Below, piece by piece: positions 52,639-60,341 of a stretch of 64,000 bases of DNA. Position 1 is the stretch's first letter; each line of letters begins with the position of its first letter. A program made the position numbers and the translations under genes. Below the pieces are notes generated by a model, which saw only the letters and a program-made list of their open reading frames with translations, did not search any database and was not told the DNA's origin. The stretch comes from Vulcanimicrobiota bacterium (GTDB taxonomy: Bacteria; Vulcanimicrobiota; Vulcanimicrobiia; Eremiobacterales; Eremiobacteraceae): the NCBI GenBank assembly GCA_013290125.1, contig JABCYQ010000002.1:1-64000 (forward strand), read 5' to 3'.

Positions 52639-52663
52639 GTAGTAGGGCAAGCATCGCTTGCCC
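52639..52663 (+). repeat. Family B repeat copy (perfect hairpin)
   Basis: GTAGTA followed by GGGCAAGC-ATC-GCTTGCCC, an 8-bp hairpin with a 3-base loop. Compared with 43361-43385 it differs by A/G and T/C changes at paired positions, keeping the stem. Confidence 0.7.
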
Positions 52664-52678
52664 ACACAAACAAGACGT

Positions 52679-52704
52679 GGGCCGATTAGCGTCGGCCCCT
52701 TCAG
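52679..52704. repeat. Family A half-copy
   Basis: GGGCCGAT-TAGC-GTCGGCCC followed by CTTCAG, with one T-G wobble in the stem. Only one half of the larger palindrome is present, in the gap between the convergent dehydrogenase and metallo-hydrolase genes. Confidence 0.6.
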
Positions 52705-52718
52705 ATAGATAGGCAGTA

Positions 52719-53696
52719 TCAGGTCGAGTTGTAGCGGTGAACCGCGCCGGCGGATTCGCGGGATAACGCACCCCGCAGACGTAGATATTCCAAGTGCGCC
52801 GCGATTTCTACGATCGCAAAGCGGACTTCGTGCGGAGAGAGTTTGTCGCCCCAGAAGTGCCGTAAGACGTCGAACGACGTAACTCCGCCCGAGCCGCCCG
52901 CGACAACGCGCTCTCGTACGCCGGCGAGCCGCTCGTCATGGTGCGCTTTGAGCTGCCCTATCCGGACAGGCAGTTCATCGTACGGCTCGCCGTGCGCGGG
53001 CAGCACGCGATACTTCGCCTCGTCGCCGAAACTGCCGAGCGACTCGAGATAGTCACCGAGCGGATCGGGTCTGCATTCCGGGTAGAGTCCGATGTTGGGC
53101 GTGATCGTCGGAAGAAGATGATCACCGGCGAAGATCAGTTTTGCAGCGTCGTCGACGAGCATATAGTGGTAGTCGCTATGGCCGGGCGTCCAGACGACGC
53201 GCGCTGAGCGGTCACCGACGGGGACGATATCGCCGTCAGCGAGATATTCGAACATAGGCGGCAGCGTGACGCAGGCACGCAGATCAGCCGCAGCACCGGT
53301 CGCACCGGCCGCGGCGGCGTCGGGCATGCCGTGGCTTTGCAGATATTCGGCCCACTCGAGCGGGGCATTCCCCCACACGTAGCGCGCGCGGCGCTCTTCA
53401 TCCGGCATGATGAACGCGCGTGCCCCGGATTGAGCGTGCCGGCCCGACATGCCGATGTGATCTGGGTGCATGTGAGTCACATACAGCCGCGTGATCTGCG
53501 AAGGCTGAACCCCGAGCTGCTGCAACGCGTCAGCAAACGCCGCGCGAGCGGTCGGCGTATCCAAACCTGCGTCGATGAGCGAGTAGCCATCCGCGCCGCG
53601 AACGAGATACAGATGCACGGCACGCAACCGGAATGGAAGCGGCAGCGTGATGCGCCAGATGTCCGGCGCGATCTGCACCGTTGATTCAATCGCCAT
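52719..53696 (-). CDS. Metallo-beta-lactamase-fold hydrolase
   Basis: A 325-residue dinuclear-metal hydrolase. Metal motif THMHPDHIG (HxHxDH) at about residues 74-82, later GHSDYH, FAGDHLL and LPAHGEPY complete the site. A C-terminal helical extension of about 90 residues follows the core, as in thioesterase- or glyoxalase-like members. It shares an operon with paaX (11-base overlap), so a role in CoA-thioester hydrolysis or detoxification of a pathway intermediate is likely but unproven. ATG 53696 is chosen; the open frame upstream is paaX in another frame. Confidence 0.85.
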   Translation of the reverse strand: MAIESTVQIAPDIWRITLPLPFRLRAVHLYLVRGADGYSLIDAGLDTPTARAAFADALQQLGVQPSQITRLYVTHMHPDHIGMSGRHAQSGARAFIMPDEERRARYVWGNAPLEWAEYLQSHGMPDAAAAGATGAAADLRACVTLPPMFEYLADGDIVPVGDRSARVVWTPGHSDYHYMLVDDAAKLIFAGDHLLPTITPNIGLYPECRPDPLGDYLESLGSFGDEAKYRVLPAHGEPYDELPVRIGQLKAHHDERLAGVRERVVAGGSGGVTSFDVLRHFWGDKLSPHEVRFAIVEIAAHLEYLRLRGALSRESAGAVHRYNST

Positions 53697-54549
53697 CAGC
53701 GACCGATCCGAAGTAGCGCCACGCCCCATCGGTGAGGAGCGCGTGATAGCGTTCGAAAAGCGAGCGCGCTCGAAAACCCGGCCAACCGCGCGGCACGAGT
53801 TCTCTTGGTAGGTCCGGGTCGATAAAGGGAAACCGCCGGAAGTCGTGCGTGAGCGCGAAGCGCACGACGAACGCGTCGGCATCCGGCAATTGACCCGCGC
53901 GAAGCCGGCGCTTGTCGCGAGCGAACAGAGGCGCGTAATGCGTTTCGAATGCGCGATAGCGGCGTCCGATCGACGCAAGGTCCCAGCAAGCGCGGACGAG
54001 ATCGACGTCGGAACCCGGACTACCGCGCAACTCCGCGCGAAATATCCTGGCGAACGGTTCGACACCGTGCGTGCGCAACAGATCCTGCGCTTCGTCAGAC
54101 ACAGCCCGCGGGCTCGCGTATGCACCGCCGCCCATCGCGCCGAACCCGAGCCATGCGAGTTGGCGTCGCATCCGATCGCGCAGCGACCGCCTCGACTCCG
54201 GAATAGAATAGGTCAACAGACACCACGATCCGGTCCATTTCGTCGAAGAAGGCCGGTAGATGCGCTGGGTTCCTTCGTCTATTAGACGGCGGCCGGCATC
54301 CGTGAGCCCGTAAAGCGCGCGGCGGCCATGTTTCTCGGCGTGAAGCCAGCCTTGGCGCGCGAGCCGAGCGATGGCCGAGCGCACGGCGACCTCGCCAATC
54401 CCGAGGCGCGCAGCCATGGCGACGATGGCCCGCAAGCCGATCGCCCGCCCGCTCGGATAGGCGTAGTCGCCGTAGAGAGTAAAGAGCATGGACCGCGGCC
54501 GCAGGGGTGCGAGCGCGGGTCGCTTTCGACCGCCGGCGCCTTGCGTCAC
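53686..54549 (-). CDS. PaaX-family transcriptional regulator
   Basis: A 287-residue repressor-type protein. PaaX repressors sense phenylacetyl-CoA. The N-terminal winged-helix part reads PRSMLFTLYGDYAY, then LGIGEVAVRSAIARLARQGWLHAE (HTH) at about residues 47-70; the middle has the PaaX core (WTGSWCLLTYSIPESRRSLRDR; LAWLGFGAMGGGAYASPR) and the C-terminal PGDP-free helical part ends in DDGAWRYF-like sequence. GTG 54549 gives the family N-terminus. Its gene is divergent from the BoxB-like operon, and a palindrome lies between the promoters. The ligand may be a CoA ester made by the locus. Confidence 0.88.
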   Translation of the reverse strand: MTQGAGGRKRPALAPLRPRSMLFTLYGDYAYPSGRAIGLRAIVAMAARLGIGEVAVRSAIARLARQGWLHAEKHGRRALYGLTDAGRRLIDEGTQRIYRPSSTKWTGSWCLLTYSIPESRRSLRDRMRRQLAWLGFGAMGGGAYASPRAVSDEAQDLLRTHGVEPFARIFRAELRGSPGSDVDLVRACWDLASIGRRYRAFETHYAPLFARDKRRLRAGQLPDADAFVVRFALTHDFRRFPFIDPDLPRELVPRGWPGFRARSLFERYHALLTDGAWRYFGSVADGD

Positions 54550-54569
54550 TTGGCCAGACCTGCTACAAT
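54541..54569 (+). promoter_or_regulatory. Promoter candidate for the BoxB-like operon
   Basis: TTGCGT (54541-54546) and TACAAT (54564-54569) are separated by 17 bases on the plus strand. Expected start of transcription is near 54576, about 57 bases before the epoxidase ATG. The -35 box overlaps the 5' end of paaX on the other strand. Confidence 0.5.
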
Positions 54570-54583
54570 CAAGTACGTCAAAT

Positions 54584-54601
54584 TTTGCACGACCGTGCGA
54601 A
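54584..54601. promoter_or_regulatory. Imperfect palindrome, candidate PaaX operator
   Basis: TTTGCACGACCGTGCGAA is an 18-base dyad with a GCACG-AC-CGTGC core. It lies just downstream of the plus-strand promoter start and covers the expected start of the minus-strand promoter, the right place for autoregulated repression of both directions. Confidence 0.5.
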
Positions 54602-54629
54602 TTATAGCACAAAACGGCGGAGGCTCCAA
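54601..54629 (-). promoter_or_regulatory. Promoter candidate for paaX and the metallo-hydrolase
   Basis: On the minus strand TTGGAG (54629-54624), a 17-base spacer and a perfect TATAAT (54606-54601) preceded by TGC, an extended -10. Expected start near 54594, about 45 bases upstream of the paaX GTG. This is the best sigma-70-type promoter seen in the window. Confidence 0.65.
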
Positions 54630-54632
54630 GCG

Positions 54633-55745
54633 ATGGCACGCATCAAGACGTTCGACGATTGGGTCGAGGTCATGCGCGAGTGGCAGAAAGGGATCGATGT
54701 CGATCCCGAGATCTTCAAACGCGTGCTGGGCGGATACGAACTCGAAGCCAAGTACGGCGATCTGAAATCCGACGAGATCCAATTCGGCGAATTCGCCGGC
54801 CAGCGCAAGTGGGAGAAGGTCCTCGAGATCCCCGACCAGCGCATGCGCGACGCCGTGCTCAATATGATCATCTATCAAGGCGACACCGAGTTCGCTTCCA
54901 ACGAACAGCAGAAGCTGCTGTTGGGGAATGCTCCGTCGGAGTACGACCTCTATTCGATCTGCCGCGTCTTCATAGAAGAGACGCGCCACGGCTACCAGAT
55001 GTGCCACCTGCTCGTGAACCACTTCGGCAACGACGGACGCATCGAGGCGGAGAAAATGCTCTCACGCCGCGCCGATCAGGGCACGCGCCTGCTCAACGCT
55101 TTCAACAACACCGTGAAGAGCTGGCTGGACCTCTACGCGTATCAGAACTACATGGACCGCGACGGGAAGTACCAGCTGCAGATGCTCTCGCACTCCGGCT
55201 TCGCGCCGCTCTCGCGAAGCATGGGCCCGATGCTGCGCGAAGAATCGTTCCATCTGGGCACGGGCGTCACTGGGCTGCGACGCGTCGCCAAAGCGGGCGT
55301 GATTCCGGTCTGGCTGCAGCAGAAGTATCATAACAAGTGGTTTTCGGGTTCGCTCGACCTCTTCGGCAACGATCACTCATCCAGCGCGGTCTGGGCGTAC
55401 ATCTGGGGCATCAAAGGGCGCCCGCTCGAGGATAAGGAGCTGGGCGAGCCGGATAAGGAACGGCTCAACGTCTACGCGCGCGAACTGTACTACGACGAGT
55501 GCAAGAAGATCATCGAACAGATCAACGTGATCATCCCAGGCGATGAGAAACTCTACGTACCCGACATCCGCTTCAACCGGCAGATCGGCGAATACGCCGG
55601 TAAGCATTACTCGGTCGACGGCCGCGTGCTCGACAGCGATCAGTACCTCGAGCATCTGCGCGAGACGCTCCCCACCGAGGAAGACGAAAAGCTCGTGATG
55701 GAGTATTGCAAGCGCGACGACTGGGTCGCACCGAAAGCGGCGTGA
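54633..55745 (+). CDS. BoxB-like / PaaA-like diiron CoA-ester epoxidase
   Basis: A 370-residue ferritin-like diiron monooxygenase of the phenylacetate-CoA/benzoyl-CoA epoxidase group. It resembles benzoyl-CoA 2,3-epoxidase BoxB more than PaaA: YQGDTEFASNEQQ (Glu86), IEETRHGYQMCHLL (Glu116, His119), HFGNDGRIEAEKML, MDRDGKYQLQMLSHSGFAPLSR, MLREESFHLGTGVTGLRRV (Glu and His ligands), SLDLFGNDHSSSA and RFNRQIGEYAGKHYSVDG. BoxB from memory is about 470 residues, so this form is about 100 shorter, mainly at the N-terminus. ATG 54633 follows GGAGG (54619-54623). No BoxA-type reductase or BoxC is adjacent; electrons must come from elsewhere. Exact substrate unknown. Confidence 0.82.
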   Translation: MARIKTFDDWVEVMREWQKGIDVDPEIFKRVLGGYELEAKYGDLKSDEIQFGEFAGQRKWEKVLEIPDQRMRDAVLNMIIYQGDTEFASNEQQKLLLGNAPSEYDLYSICRVFIEETRHGYQMCHLLVNHFGNDGRIEAEKMLSRRADQGTRLLNAFNNTVKSWLDLYAYQNYMDRDGKYQLQMLSHSGFAPLSRSMGPMLREESFHLGTGVTGLRRVAKAGVIPVWLQQKYHNKWFSGSLDLFGNDHSSSAVWAYIWGIKGRPLEDKELGEPDKERLNVYARELYYDECKKIIEQINVIIPGDEKLYVPDIRFNRQIGEYAGKHYSVDGRVLDSDQYLEHLRETLPTEEDEKLVMEYCKRDDWVAPKAA

Positions 55746-55787
55746 GCCGCACCTAACGCGGCGAGATCCGCACCCAAAGGAGAATCC

Positions 55788-56600
55788 ATGGCAACCGCTG
55801 TCGAGACAAAGACCCTCGTCGAGTACCGAGTAGAAGCCGGCCACGTCGCCGTCATCACGCTCGTCGACCCGCCCGCGAACACCTACACGCACGAGATGAT
55901 GCGTCAGTTGGACGATGCGATCCTCAAGGCGCGCTTCGACAAAGACGTCCAAGTCATCGTGCTCACGGGCTCGGGTGAGAAGTTCTTCTGCGCAGGCGCG
56001 AACATCGGCATGCTGCAGACCGTCGACCCCACTTTCAAGTACTATTTCTGCCTGCACGCCAACGAGACGCTGACACGATTCGAACAGACACCGAAGCTCG
56101 TCATCGCGGCGCTCAACGGGCACACGGTCGGCGGCGGCCTCGAGATCGCGATGGCCTGCGACATCCGCGTCGCGCGGCGCAGCGCCGGCAAGATCGGCTT
56201 GCCTGAGGTGGCGCTGGGTGTGCTGCCGGGGACTGGCGGAACGCAGCGGCTCGCGCGCATGGTCGGCAAGGCGAAGGCAATCGAGCTCATGGTCACCGGC
56301 CGCACGTTCTCGTTCGAGGAAGCCCAGGAGATGGGCATCGTCAACGAGATCTACGACGGCGACGGAGCGTCGTTCATGAACGACGTCCTCACGTACGCCA
56401 AGCAGTTCTGCACGCCGAACAAAGCCGCCAAAGCCGTCGGCAACATCAAGCGATCCGTCCAGTCGGGTGCGGAAGTGCCGTTCTCTGAGGCGCTCGCGAT
56501 CGAACGCGAACTGCAGCAGTTGCTCTTCCAGAGCAAGGACGCGAAAGAGGGCCTCAACGCGTACGTTGAAAAACGCATGGCGAAATTCACCGCCGAATAG
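55788..56600 (+). CDS. Enoyl-CoA hydratase/isomerase
   Basis: A 270-residue crotonase-fold protein. Oxyanion-hole segments CAGANIGML and NGHTVGGGLEIAMACDIRVA are present. Both hydratase glutamates are visible, one in GGGLEIA and one in LPEVALGVLPGTGGTQRLARMVG, so water addition to a double bond is likely rather than a different crotonase reaction. ATG 55788 follows AGGAG with five-base spacing. Forty-two bases after the epoxidase stop, it should be cotranscribed and act on its product or on a ring-opened CoA intermediate. Confidence 0.92.
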   Translation: MATAVETKTLVEYRVEAGHVAVITLVDPPANTYTHEMMRQLDDAILKARFDKDVQVIVLTGSGEKFFCAGANIGMLQTVDPTFKYYFCLHANETLTRFEQTPKLVIAALNGHTVGGGLEIAMACDIRVARRSAGKIGLPEVALGVLPGTGGTQRLARMVGKAKAIELMVTGRTFSFEEAQEMGIVNEIYDGDGASFMNDVLTYAKQFCTPNKAAKAVGNIKRSVQSGAEVPFSEALAIERELQQLLFQSKDAKEGLNAYVEKRMAKFTAE

Positions 56601-56622
56601 ATCGGTGAGCGCCTTTGGATGC

Positions 56623-56643
56623 GGGCCGGCGTAACGCCGGCCC
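56623..56643. terminator. Short GC hairpin between hydratase and CoA-transferase genes
   Basis: GGGCCGGCG-TAA-CGCCGGCCC, a perfect 9-bp stem with a 3-base loop, followed by TT. It lies 22 bases after the hydratase stop and ten bases before the next ATG. It may attenuate transcription or be another short palindromic repeat. Confidence 0.5.
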
Positions 56644-56653
56644 TTCCGATATC

Positions 56654-57580
56654 ATGCAGTCCAAATTGATGACGATGCCCGATGCCATCGGGCGATACGT
56701 GCCCGATGGATCGTCGGTCGCACTCGGTCTCGGGCTCGAAGCGCTGATCCCATTTGCCGCCGGCCACGAGATCGTACGGCAACACCGCCGCGACCTGACG
56801 CTGATCGGGCCGATCTCCGACATCCTCTTCGATCAGCTCATCGGCGCGGGGTGCGCCGCACGCGTCACCGCCGCCTGGGCGGGCAACGTAAGCGCTGGGC
56901 TCGGGCATTGTTATCGCCGCGCGGCCGAATCAAGCGTGCCCCGCGCGATTGAAATCGCGGATCATTCAAATTTCAGCATCGCACTCGCGTTGCTCGGCGG
57001 CGCGCTCGGCGCGCCGTTCATCCCCACGCGCACGCTTCTGGGATCGGACATCGCCGCGCGCGCGGATGGCTCGCATCTCACGATCGGCCGCTCGCCCCTT
57101 ACCGACGAACCCCTCGTGTTCGTGCCGGCTCTGGTGCCGGACGTCGCGATCGTCCACGTGCAGCGCGCGGACGAATACGGCGGCTGTCACGCCTGGGGCA
57201 ATCTCGGCGTGATGGAGGAAGGAGCGCTGGCCGCGCGCAGCGTCATCGCCGTCGCAGAAGAAATCGTGCCTCAATCCGTTATCGAGAGCGATCCGAATCG
57301 AGTCCTAGCGCCGCCACACAAAGTCTCGGCGGTGGTGCACGAACGCGGCGGAGCTCATCCGTCTCCGGTCCAAGGCTGCTGGCTGCGCGATCACGAGTTC
57401 TTTCTCGAGTATCACGACGCGACGCGCACACGCGAGGGCTTCGAACAATGGCGCACCCGGTGGATCGACGGCGTGCCCGATCGAGCGTCCTACTTAACGC
57501 AGCTCGGCGCGGCCCGTGTCGAGAACCTGACGGTCAAACTGACGAATCCAGCCGCGCCCGTGAATTACAGCGCGTCGTGA
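56654..57580 (+). CDS. CoA-transferase family I, subunit A
   Basis: A 308-residue NagB/RPIA/CoA-transferase-fold subunit. Seen: IGRYVPDGSSVALGLGLEALIPFAAGHEI at about residues 10-38, the LTLIGPISDILFDQLIGAGC segment, VPDVAIVHVQRADEYGG with GNLGVM, and SPVQGCWLRDHEFFLEYHDATRTREGF near the C-terminus. It is of the glutaconate-CoA-transferase / IpdA size class. Some family members open a ring CoA ester hydrolytically (IpdAB) rather than transfer CoA, so either function is possible here. GTGA overlap couples it to subunit B. ATG 56654 is preferred over 56669. Confidence 0.87.
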   Translation: MQSKLMTMPDAIGRYVPDGSSVALGLGLEALIPFAAGHEIVRQHRRDLTLIGPISDILFDQLIGAGCAARVTAAWAGNVSAGLGHCYRRAAESSVPRAIEIADHSNFSIALALLGGALGAPFIPTRTLLGSDIAARADGSHLTIGRSPLTDEPLVFVPALVPDVAIVHVQRADEYGGCHAWGNLGVMEEGALAARSVIAVAEEIVPQSVIESDPNRVLAPPHKVSAVVHERGGAHPSPVQGCWLRDHEFFLEYHDATRTREGFEQWRTRWIDGVPDRASYLTQLGAARVENLTVKLTNPAAPVNYSAS

Positions 57581-58356
57581 CCCTTGCGCCCACGCCCGCC
57601 GAGGTCATGATCGCCGCGGCGGCGCGCGAGATCCGCGACGGCGAAGTTGTCTTCGTGGGTATGCGGCTGCCGCTGCTCGCGTTCGCGCTCGCCAAACGCA
57701 CGCACGCACCGCGGGCGGTCGGCTTGTTCGAAAACGGCATCATCCGCGAGACGCCGTCGAGCGCCATGCTGCACACGATGGGTGACCCGCCGAATATCGA
57801 AGGCGCGCGCATGTGTTGCCGGATGACGACAGTCATGGGGCTTTTGCAGCGCGGCGACGTCGATCTCGGATTTCTCGGTGGCGCAGAAGTCGACCGATTC
57901 GGGAACATCAATACGTCGTACATCGGCGACCCGAAGCGGCCCGAGGTCAAACTGCCCGGCAGCGGCGGCGCCGCAGACATCGCGTCGCTCGCCAAACGCT
58001 ACGTCGTCGTGATCGACCACGCGCCCCGGCGGCTGCCGCGCCGCGTCGGATATGTGACGTCGCCAGGCAACGGCGATGGGCCGGGCTGGCGTTCGCGCGT
58101 CGGACTGCCGCGCGGCGGACCGAGCGCGATCATCACCGATCGAGCGACGCTTCGATTTTATCCATCATCCGGCGAAGCGTATCTCGCCTCCGTGCACGAC
58201 GGATTCACCGCGGAGGACGTAGTGGCGCAGACGGGCTGGGAGTTGAAGATCGGATCAGATTGCGCAGCGACGATCGCGCCGACGACAGAAGAGCTGCGCA
58301 TCGTGCGCGAGTGCGACCCGCAAGGCTTCTGGACAGGTCGCCGGGAGTCGCGTTGA
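57577..58356 (+). CDS. CoA-transferase family I, subunit B
   Basis: A 259-residue partner subunit. It has VFVGMRLPLLAFALAKRTHAP, then GLFENGIIRETPSS with a Glu in the ENG motif at the position of the covalent Glu of CoA-transferases, GFLGGAEVDRFGNINTSYIGDPKRPEVKLPGSGGAADIASLA, and VIDHAPRRLPRRVGYVTSPG. The start GTG 57577 overlaps subunit A. With subunit A it should form an A2B2 complex. Together with the upstream hydratase this gene order (hydratase, A, B) resembles the echA20-ipdA-ipdB arrangement of steroid-degrading actinobacteria, from memory. Confidence 0.88.
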   Translation: MTLAPTPAEVMIAAAAREIRDGEVVFVGMRLPLLAFALAKRTHAPRAVGLFENGIIRETPSSAMLHTMGDPPNIEGARMCCRMTTVMGLLQRGDVDLGFLGGAEVDRFGNINTSYIGDPKRPEVKLPGSGGAADIASLAKRYVVVIDHAPRRLPRRVGYVTSPGNGDGPGWRSRVGLPRGGPSAIITDRATLRFYPSSGEAYLASVHDGFTAEDVVAQTGWELKIGSDCAATIAPTTEELRIVRECDPQGFWTGRRESR

Positions 58357-58357
58357 C

Positions 58358-58681
58358 TTACGAGCGCTGCGCCAGCAGCCCGAGATAGAACGCGCCGGCG
58401 GCGCTCGCGAGCGCCAGCAGCGATAGGATCATCGCCGCCGCCCTGCGTTCCCGTCTGCCGGCGAAGATCGCGGCCTGCGTGGAGAGAGCCGCGAGCAGCC
58501 AGAGCGCGGGATGCCACGGGCTCACGCGGTATCCGATGTAGATCAGCCAGAGCCCGACGAGCAATTGCAGGCCGAGCGACCAGATCGCAACGCGACGGCC
58601 CACCGGCGTGATCACAGCGACGATGAGCGCCGCCACGACGATGAGCGCCACGACGAAATGGACGAAGATCGGATTGATCAC
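58358..58681 (-). CDS. Small membrane protein, unknown
   Basis: A 107-residue protein with about three or four hydrophobic helices (FVHFVVALIVVAALIVAVI; LGLQLLVGLWLIYIGY; MILSLLALASAAGAFYLG). Resembles small DUF2231-style membrane proteins only in general topology. Start is GTG 58681, ten bases from the marC stop, so it is probably cotranscribed after marC. It ends two bases after the convergent CoA-transferase gene. Confidence 0.65.
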   Translation of the reverse strand: MINPIFVHFVVALIVVAALIVAVITPVGRRVAIWSLGLQLLVGLWLIYIGYRVSPWHPALWLLAALSTQAAIFAGRRERRAAAMILSLLALASAAGAFYLGLLAQRS

Positions 58682-58690
58682 GCGATCACC

Positions 58691-59335
58691 TTATGCCGGT
58701 TTGACAGCGTGGAAGAGCGGTGATTGGAGAAGTCCGTTGATCATGAATTGCACCGCGAGGGCCGACAAGATGATGCCGAGCACGCGCGTGACGACTTGAA
58801 TGCCCGTGCGGCCGGCGAAGCGTAGCAGCTTGTCGGCGCCGCGCATGCATGCCCATGTCACCAAAAGTGCCAGACCGTAAGCCCCGTACACGATGGCGAG
58901 CTTTTTTGGATCGCCGTTTGCCAGCGAGACGAGGAGCAGCACTGTCGCGATGGTTCCGGGGCCCGAGATCATCGGGATCGCTAGCGGGAACACAGCGACG
59001 TTCTCGTGCTCGCGGATATCGCGGTCATCGTCCGGCGATTTTTTCGCCGCAGGCGGGCGGGCGAAGAGCATGTCGATCGAGACGAGCAAGAGCAGAATTC
59101 CGCCGGCTATCGAGAACGCAGGCAGCGTGATGCCGAGATAGCCAAGAAGCTGACGACCCACAGCCGCCATGAATACGATGATGCAGGCCGCCACCAAGAC
59201 TGCGCGGTCGATGACCTTCGGGCGGATAGCCGCCGGCATATTTGACGTCATCGACAGGGCAAGGGGTGCCATGCCAAACGGATCGATGATCGTGAACGCG
59301 GTAGCCAGCGCCTCGACCGCGAAGTGCATGTCCAT
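58691..59335 (-). CDS. MarC family integral membrane protein
   Basis: A 214-residue six-helix inner-membrane protein of the MarC/UPF0056 family. Family landmarks IIDPFGMAPLALSMT at about residues 16-30, a GILLLLVSIDMLFAR helix and AVFPLAIPMISGPGTIATVLLL are present. The family's transport role is not established and the old link with multiple antibiotic resistance was not upheld. ATG 59335 is used; a second ATG two codons downstream is possible. Confidence 0.9.
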   Translation of the reverse strand: MDMHFAVEALATAFTIIDPFGMAPLALSMTSNMPAAIRPKVIDRAVLVAACIIVFMAAVGRQLLGYLGITLPAFSIAGGILLLLVSIDMLFARPPAAKKSPDDDRDIREHENVAVFPLAIPMISGPGTIATVLLLVSLANGDPKKLAIVYGAYGLALLVTWACMRGADKLLRFAGRTGIQVVTRVLGIILSALAVQFMINGLLQSPLFHAVKPA

Positions 59336-59421
59336 GTGCTAATCTTTGCGAGGCGGGCCTGTTGGGCCTAGGCGTGCCGAATCGCCACGCGATTGCGTTA
59401 ACGATCCACTGGAGGCGTGTC

Positions 59422-59793
59422 GTGATCAGCATTCAAGACAACCACATCCGTGTGCGCGGCGCCGCCGCACTTGCGCTTGCCGCGGTACTGCTCGCCTTGA
59501 ACGGCTGCGGCGGGCGGACAGAGCCCGGGCCCAACACCGCCGCAGGCACGGTGACCGGCGTCGTCACAGCGCAGAGCGGACCTGTCTCCGGCGCTGCCGT
59601 CACTATCGTCTCTGGAGACGGATCTCAGTGGACCGCCACATCCGGATCAGACGGTTATTTCGAGCTCGACAAAGTTGCGGCGGGCTCCGCTCAGCTGACC
59701 GTCTCGCGTGATGGTTACGGTCAATGGAGCGGCCAGGTGCTCGTCTTGCCTAACAGCACCACTACCCAGAACGTTCATCTGAATGCCATATAA
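59422..59793 (+). CDS. Small lipoprotein with carboxypeptidase-regulatory-like domain
   Basis: A 123-residue exported lipoprotein. GTG 59422 follows GGAGG by six bases, and the signal ends in the lipobox ALNGC (Cys29). The mature part (AGTVTGVVTAQSGPVSGAAV, then SGSDGYFELDKVAAGSAQLTV) matches the transthyretin-like carboxypeptidase-regulatory (CarboxypepD_reg-type) beta-sandwich. Such domains decorate cell-surface proteins. Function unknown; divergent from marC. Confidence 0.78.
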   Translation: MISIQDNHIRVRGAAALALAAVLLALNGCGGRTEPGPNTAAGTVTGVVTAQSGPVSGAAVTIVSGDGSQWTATSGSDGYFELDKVAAGSAQLTVSRDGYGQWSGQVLVLPNSTTTQNVHLNAI

Positions 59794-59917
59794 CGTCGCG
59801 AGGGCCGCACCAGCGTGCTTCATATCACTTTCCTCGCGTGCCGCGGCACGGGATACAGTCGTCGACCGACCGCTTGACCGATAACTCAATTGGGGAGAAT
59901 TATACCAAGGCACTCAG

Positions 59918-60268
59918 ATGGAGATCCAGTTGCAGACGCTCGTTGACACGTATAATCAGGCAGCCGACCGCTTCAATTTGGCGCGGCTCGATTATGCTTT
60001 CTCGTATGCTGCGCCCGCTCCACCGCCTGCGCTTCGTCTGCCGTCCGACGTCGGTTCTTGGGATGCGGATCAGCGCCCTGTGACCGCGGCCGTGCAAAGC
60101 GTGCGTGAGTATTTCGAATTAGTTGTCGAAGGCGAATTGCACGCACCGGGTGACGCAGCCGCGTTCGAGCGCATGCGCGCTGCGGCGCTCGATCTCACGA
60201 AACGCTTCTTCCAAGTATCGCTCACGCAGCTCGGTATCTCTTGTGATGGGATCATCGAGTCCGACTGA
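59918..60268 (+). CDS. Hypothetical protein, 116 residues
   Basis: A soluble helical protein with no recognised family. It has a helical start (MEIQLQTLVDTYNQAADRFN), a Pro/Ala-rich stretch at about 31-42 and helices in the second half (AFERMRAAALDLTKRFFQVSL). ATG 59918 has AAGG about ten bases upstream. The 124 bases before it contain a GTGCCGCGGCAC palindrome and TTGACC, but no convincing complete promoter. Confidence 0.55.
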   Translation: MEIQLQTLVDTYNQAADRFNLARLDYAFSYAAPAPPPALRLPSDVGSWDADQRPVTAAVQSVREYFELVVEGELHAPGDAAAFERMRAAALDLTKRFFQVSLTQLGISCDGIIESD

Positions 60269-60299
60269 TTCGTCGCATTCCGCGCGAACATCCAATTCA

Positions 60300-60325
60300 C
60301 TGAAGGGCCGATTTTATATCGGCCC
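60300..60325. repeat. Family A half-copy flanking the structured element (left)
   Basis: CTGAA followed by GGGCCGAT-TTTAT-ATCGGCCC. The stem base pair C-G of other copies is T-A here, a paired change. It lies 17 bases left of the structured element. Confidence 0.7.
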
Positions 60326-60341
60326 ACGTCATATCGCGCTC

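Noticed and set aside
52719-54125. Longer metallo-hydrolase starting inside paaX
   Set aside because: The first 143 codons are paaX read out of frame; ATG 53696 gives the normal MBL N-terminus.
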